Source: Ornithinibacillus sp047228935
GTDB taxonomy: Bacteria; Bacillota; Bacilli; Bacillales; Amphibacillaceae
Assembly: GCF_047228935.1 (NCBI RefSeq)
Contig: NZ_JBFEGG010000002.1
Location: forward strand, 620,001-684,000
Length of the DNA stretch: 64,000 bases
Direction of reading: 5' to 3'
A program made the translations under genes and the position numbers. A model generated the notes under the pieces. The model saw only the letters and a program-made list of their open reading frames with translations. It searched no databases and was not told the origin of the DNA. Below are positions 60,647-64,000 of the stretch, piece after piece; position 1 is the stretch's first letter, and each line of letters begins with the position of its first letter.

Positions 60647-61936
60647 TTATTCAGACTTTGAAATCGTAAAGTTATCCTGAAGCAGCAACCAATTTTGCGG
60701 AAATGCTAGGCCAAGCTTCCAGTAACTAATTCCCCGTAACCCAAGTTCCTTTATTAAATCAAACTTAGCTTGAATCGAACGGGCATCTTCAAACCAGACT
60801 TCATGCTCATTTCCTTCCTCATCCCAGTAATTAAAATGTGGTGCTTGAGCAGTGGTGTCATACTCGATTGAAGCGTTATACTGGCGAGCTAAAGCAATGG
60901 CCTGTTGAGGGCTAACTGCCCGAGCATATTCACCACCAGGTTCAAATGGTAGGGTCCAGTCATATCCATATAAATTTTGCCCTAATAAAATCTTTTCCGG
61001 TGGCATTTCGGTTAGAGCATATTCTACTACTCTTCGGACTTGATCAATTGGTGATACGGCCATCGGAGGTCCACCACTATATCCCCATTCATACGTCATA
61101 AGCACCACAAAGTCTGCAACGGATCCGTGGGCACCATAATCATGAGCCTCATACCACGCTCCCTCTTGCTCTGCACTTGTTTTTGGTGCAAGAGCTGTAG
61201 ACATTAATAGTCCTTCCTGGGAGAGACGTTCCCTGGCCCTTGATAAAAAGGTACTATAGGCATCCCGGTCTTCTGGTGGTAAAAATTCAAAGTCAAAATG
61301 TACATCGGTAAAGCCAACTTGTTGAGCGGTGTTTACAATATTATCTAGTAACGTATTCTGAACTGCTTGAACCGTTACGATAATATGGCCAAGTTCCGCG
61401 CTAAAGGCACCTTCTTCTAAGTTCGTTACAACCATCATTAAACTAGCATTGTTTTCATCAGCAATTTCTTTGAAATAATTAAGTGGTGGGGCGTTTAAAC
61501 TGCCATCTCGGTTTACCTGATAGCTAAATGGAGCTAGGTAGGTTAAATATGGAGTGTGCTTTCTAGCGGCATTTTCTAATGCTTGCGATACAGTACCACC
61601 AGTCGGTTCGATGTAAGCATTCGCGATAATCTCAGGTCGCGGTCCTTGTGGAATATATAATCGTAAACCTACGGGCAGGACGCCATTTACCGGAATATTA
61701 TTAACACGAGCAAGTTCCTGATAACTCATCCCAAATCGCCCAGCAATCGTATAGAGGCTATCTCCAGGTTGGACGAAATAAAACTGACCAACAATCGGAA
61801 TAACTAAAGCTTGCCCGACTACGAGCTCATTCGGAGCGTCTAATTCATTTGCATTAACAAGCGCATCGACGGTAGAGCCGTATGTACTTGCAATTGTATA
61901 TAAAGAATCACCTGGCGAGACAACATGAATTTGCAT
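60647..61936 (-). CDS. sleL: LysM/GH18 spore peptidoglycan hydrolase, SleL (YaaH) type
   Basis: 429 residues with no signal peptide. Two LysM repeats occupy residues 1-46 and 50-95 (VVSPGDSLYTIASTYG and VQPGDSLYTIAGRFG). A GH18 domain follows with the catalytic DVHFDFEFLPPEDR (DxxDxE-like; here DFDFEF pattern). SleL acts on spore cortex fragments during germination. Its usual neighbours are dck/dgk on one side and yaaI/tadA on the other. Confidence 0.9.
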   Translation of the reverse strand: MQIHVVSPGDSLYTIASTYGSTVDALVNANELDAPNELVVGQALVIPIVGQFYFVQPGDSLYTIAGRFGMSYQELARVNNIPVNGVLPVGLRLYIPQGPRPEIIANAYIEPTGGTVSQALENAARKHTPYLTYLAPFSYQVNRDGSLNAPPLNYFKEIADENNASLMMVVTNLEEGAFSAELGHIIVTVQAVQNTLLDNIVNTAQQVGFTDVHFDFEFLPPEDRDAYSTFLSRARERLSQEGLLMSTALAPKTSAEQEGAWYEAHDYGAHGSVADFVVLMTYEWGYSGGPPMAVSPIDQVRRVVEYALTEMPPEKILLGQNLYGYDWTLPFEPGGEYARAVSPQQAIALARQYNASIEYDTTAQAPHFNYWDEEGNEHEVWFEDARSIQAKFDLIKELGLRGISYWKLGLAFPQNWLLLQDNFTISKSE

Positions 61937-62006
61937 AATCTCCCTCCTTAAAGTCCATAAATGTACCTATATTCCACTTTATGAAGGGAGCATGTACGTT
62001 ATGCTT

Positions 62007-62540
62007 TTAGATAGGGTCAATATTCGCTTTCATCACGGAATTCATTAAGTATAAGGCATAATCATTTCCTTGCTTGTTCTCCGATGCCGTGCAATTTTTC
62101 GGAATATGCATAGAAAATTGATACATATACGCATCCTTTGTGGTAAAAAGCACACATATATCCCCAGCTATTCCAGCAATCATTAAATGTTTTTTCCCTA
62201 AATCACGAAGCAGCGACAATAATGGTGTTTGAAAAAAGGCAGAATGCTGTGGTTTAATGAGGAAGTAATCATTCGGTTTTGGTTTTAGTTGTTGGATAAT
62301 ATGTTCATTTGCCTCATTCATACAATATTTTATAATCGTATCTGGATTAGATTGCCAAAGTCGGTAATGATCATTTACATAAATAATCGGAAGTTTGTGC
62401 TCTTCTGCAAGCTGTCTTAGTTTTACTATATTTGGTAAAATCTCTTCCGTATTAGCAAGAAGCTTTTCTCCACCGTCAAACTTGAAATCATTGATTAAAT
62501 CAATAAATAAGATGGCAGTGCTGTTTAGATTATCAAACAA
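62007..62540 (-). CDS. Isochorismatase-family hydrolase (YaaI-like)
   Basis: 177 residues. The family core is seen in ILFIDLINDFKFDGGE (catalytic Asp), the lysine in FLIKPQHSAFFQTPL and the nucleophile region MIAGIAGDICVLFTTKDAYM with Cys. Similar to YaaI, which lies at this position in Bacillus. True substrate unknown. Confidence 0.88.
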   Translation of the reverse strand: MFDNLNSTAILFIDLINDFKFDGGEKLLANTEEILPNIVKLRQLAEEHKLPIIYVNDHYRLWQSNPDTIIKYCMNEANEHIIQQLKPKPNDYFLIKPQHSAFFQTPLLSLLRDLGKKHLMIAGIAGDICVLFTTKDAYMYQFSMHIPKNCTASENKQGNDYALYLMNSVMKANIDPI

Positions 62541-62617
62541 ATGAACACCTCCTTATACTGATGAGTCTTTATTATGGTTAAAATAAAAATAGATTATTCC
62601 ATGAGAGTTGTGAACAG

Positions 62618-63091
62618 ATGAACGATGAATTTTATATGAATTTAGCAATAGAAGAAGCGAAGAAAGCACAGGAAAAACATGAAGTACCGATTGGAGCAGT
62701 CATCGTTTTCCAGGATGAAGTAATTGCAACCGGGTACAATGTAAGAGAACTATCACAACAGACATTATCCCATGCTGAATTAATCGCGATACAAGAGGCA
62801 AATAAAAAGATTGGAAGCTGGCGATTAGAAGATTGTACACTGTACGTCACACTTGAGCCTTGTCCCATGTGTGCAGGGGCAATTGTGCAATCTAGAATAA
62901 AGCGAGTCGTTTACGGTGCAAAAGATCCGAAAGCGGGATGTGCAGGGACGTTAATGAATTTATTGGATGAGAAACGGTTTAATCATCAAGTAGAAATAAC
63001 CTCAGGAATCCTAGAGAAGGCGTGCAGTGAACTGCTTACTAGCTTCTTTAAAATGCTGCGGGCTAAAAGAAAACAATCCTCTTCCAAATAA
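62618..63091 (+). CDS. tadA: tRNA-specific adenosine deaminase TadA
   Basis: 157 residues. The zinc-binding motifs are HAELIAIQEA (HAE) and EPCPMCAGAIVQSRI (PCxxC). Deaminates A34 to inosine in tRNA-Arg(ACG). The position before scr and dnaX is conserved. The ribosome site is weak (GTGAACAG). Confidence 0.95.
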   Translation: MNDEFYMNLAIEEAKKAQEKHEVPIGAVIVFQDEVIATGYNVRELSQQTLSHAELIAIQEANKKIGSWRLEDCTLYVTLEPCPMCAGAIVQSRIKRVVYGAKDPKAGCAGTLMNLLDEKRFNHQVEITSGILEKACSELLTSFFKMLRAKRKQSSSK

Positions 63092-63108
63092 TCTCATACA
63101 CGAGTCCA

Positions 63109-63136
63109 TTGATTTTTTCTCTCAACATGTTATAAT
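63109..63136 (+). promoter_or_regulatory. Sigma-A promoter of the SRP RNA
   Basis: TTGATT, a 16-bp spacer and TATAAT, placing the transcription start at about 63143, right at the RNA's 5' end. Confidence 0.85.
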
Positions 63137-63144
63137 GGATATTA

Positions 63145-63411
63145 CCGTGCTAGGCGGGGAGGTAGCGGTGCCCTGTACTCGCAATCCGCTGTAGCGAGGC
63201 TGAATTCCCATCACGAGGTGAGTGACCGTGTGGTCTGCCTCAAGGGATTGGTGTTGACGTTTAGGTCCTGCGCAACAGGAACCCACGAACCCTGTCAGGT
63301 CCGGAAGGAAGCAGCAGTAAGTGGTCATTCCTGTGTGCCGTGGGGTTACCTAAACTGAGCCATGAACTTGAGTAACGCATGGGGTCACTTCATCGACGGT
63401 GGGTGCACGGC
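63145..63411 (+). ncRNA. scr: Signal recognition particle RNA, Bacillus large type
   Basis: About 267 bases. The 5' end CCGTGC pairs with GCACGG at the 3' end. The universally conserved S-domain is present: CCTGTCAGGTCCGGAAGGAA (binding site of Ffh), then GCAGCAGTAAG; the Alu-like 5' domain is also present. It lies between tadA and dnaX, as in B. subtilis. Confidence 0.96.
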
Positions 63412-63425
63412 ATACATATGAGTTT

Positions 63426-63454
63426 AAAGCCTCTTGTATCAAACAAGGGGCTTT
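63426..63454 (+). terminator. Hairpin after the SRP RNA
   Basis: AAAGCCTCTTGT pairs with ACAAGGGGCTTT (one G-T opposition), with only a weak T tract afterwards. Confidence 0.6.
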
Positions 63455-63585
63455 GTCGTACCTCAATACATTAATCCTCATTAAATACTTCTAGTTACAA
63501 TGGATTCGATTTCTTTTTTCATAATCATTCACATTCCATCTTAAAATCGGTATAATTAGGTAGAAATCATAGAGGGGAATCAATT

Positions 63586-64000
63586 ATGAGCTATCAAGCA
63601 TTGTATCGCGTATGGCGCCCTAGAACTTTCGGGGACGTTGTAGGCCAAAGCCACATAACGAGAACACTACAGAATGCTATTGTTCAGCAGAAGTTTTCAC
63701 ATGCTTATTTGTTTTCCGGTCCACGTGGAACTGGTAAAACAAGTGCGGCTAAAATTTTTGCGAAAACCATTAACTGTGAGCGTGCTCCGGTAAAAGAGCC
63801 TTGTAATGAATGTGCAGCATGTCGTGGCATTCAAGATGGTGCTATTTCCGATGTAATCGAAATTGATGCTGCTTCTAATACGAGCGTTGATGATATTAGG
63901 GAAATACGTGATAACGTAAAATATGCTTCTAGTGTTGTCCCATATAAAGTGTACATTATTGATGAGGTCCATATGATTTCTGTCAATGCGTTTAATGCAT
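63586..64000 (+). CDS. dnaX: DNA polymerase III gamma/tau subunit, N-terminal part (runs off the window)
   Basis: My translation from the ATG at 63586, behind AGAGGGGA, reads MSYQALYRVWRPRTFGDVVG, then FSGPRGTGKTSAAKI (Walker A), the zinc-binding cysteines in CERAPVKEPCNECAACRG and IIDEVHMIS (Walker B). About 138 residues are in the window. It is the clamp-loader ATPase. Confidence 0.97.
   Translation, partial: MSYQALYRVWRPRTFGDVVGQSHITRTLQNAIVQQKFSHAYLFSGPRGTGKTSAAKIFAKTINCERAPVKEPCNECAACRGIQDGAISDVIEIDAASNTSVDDIREIRDNVKYASSVVPYKVYIIDEVHMISVNAFNA

Noticed and set aside
63122..63328. 68-residue minus-strand frame
   Set aside because: Lies across the SRP RNA gene, which fully explains the sequence.
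1..64000. CRISPR arrays, prophage, restriction-modification, toxin-antitoxin or secondary-metabolite genes
   Set aside because: No regularly spaced direct repeats and no hallmark proteins (Cas, integrase, methylase-endonuclease pair, synthases) were found in any frame. The only class I methyltransferase (58.1 kb) is a small-molecule-type enzyme with no restriction partner.

Overview
The window is the replication-origin region of a low-GC Gram-positive bacterium. The layout rpsF-ssb-rpsR ... parAB-noc-rsmG-mnmG-mnmE-jag-yidC-rnpA-rpmH / dnaA-dnaN-yaaA-recF-remB-gyrB-gyrA ... guaB-dacA-serS-dck-dgk ... sleL-yaaI-tadA-scr-dnaX matches Bacillaceae. Sporulation-linked genes (yyaC, spoIIIJ/jag, a SleL-like LysM/GH18 protein) and a Bacillus-type long SRP RNA support this. 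The protein sequences resemble an Oceanobacillus/Virgibacillus/Gracilibacillus-type genus more than Bacillus subtilis itself, but the genus cannot be fixed from the sequence alone.

Layout. 1-20.5 kb (mostly minus strand, left replichore): c-di-AMP phosphodiesterase GdpP (partial), the rpsF-ssb-rpsR operon, ychF, small conserved genes, the chromosome partition pair soj/spo0J, noc, the tRNA-modification genes mnmG and mnmE, a few small genes of unknown role, and jag-yidC-rnpA-rpmH. 20.5-22.8 kb: bipartite oriC flanking dnaA, with DnaA boxes on both sides and an AT-rich unwinding region carrying DnaA-trios in front of dnaN. 22.8-41.5 kb (right replichore): dnaN, recF, gyrase, an HD-GYP protein, yaaC, guaB, dacA, T-box-controlled serS, tRNA-Ser, a small alarmone synthetase and two deoxynucleoside kinases.

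From 41.7 to about 60.6 kb the ancestral order (dgk then sleL) is interrupted. A tRNA-Arg gene is followed by a gene-poor stretch of small or decayed membrane-protein ORFs bounded by an inverted repeat, then a small MltG-like protein, acetyl-CoA synthetase, and a xylose/xylo-oligosaccharide cluster: GH43 beta-xylosidase, XylR, an ABC importer without its own ATPase, a YesL-type protein, xylose isomerase, xylulokinase and, further on, aldose 1-epimerase. Matching XylR-type operators before the transporter and xylA, and cre-like sites before acsA and xynB, suggest induction by xylose and catabolite repression. The conserved backbone resumes with sleL, an isochorismatase-family gene, tadA, SRP RNA and dnaX (partial).

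The most striking unexplained signal is a family of nine intergenic elements (114-294 bp; about 4.3, 10.5, 14.7, 24.1, 36.4, 38.8, 48.8, 51.8 and 53.9 kb). They have long complementary ends whose sequences differ between copies but keep pairing, internal stems with compensatory changes, and optional hairpin modules (one copy carries the same module twice). All lie a short distance after a stop codon, and almost all point the same way relative to the gene they follow. This looks like a mobile or structured-RNA/DNA repeat family with conserved folding.
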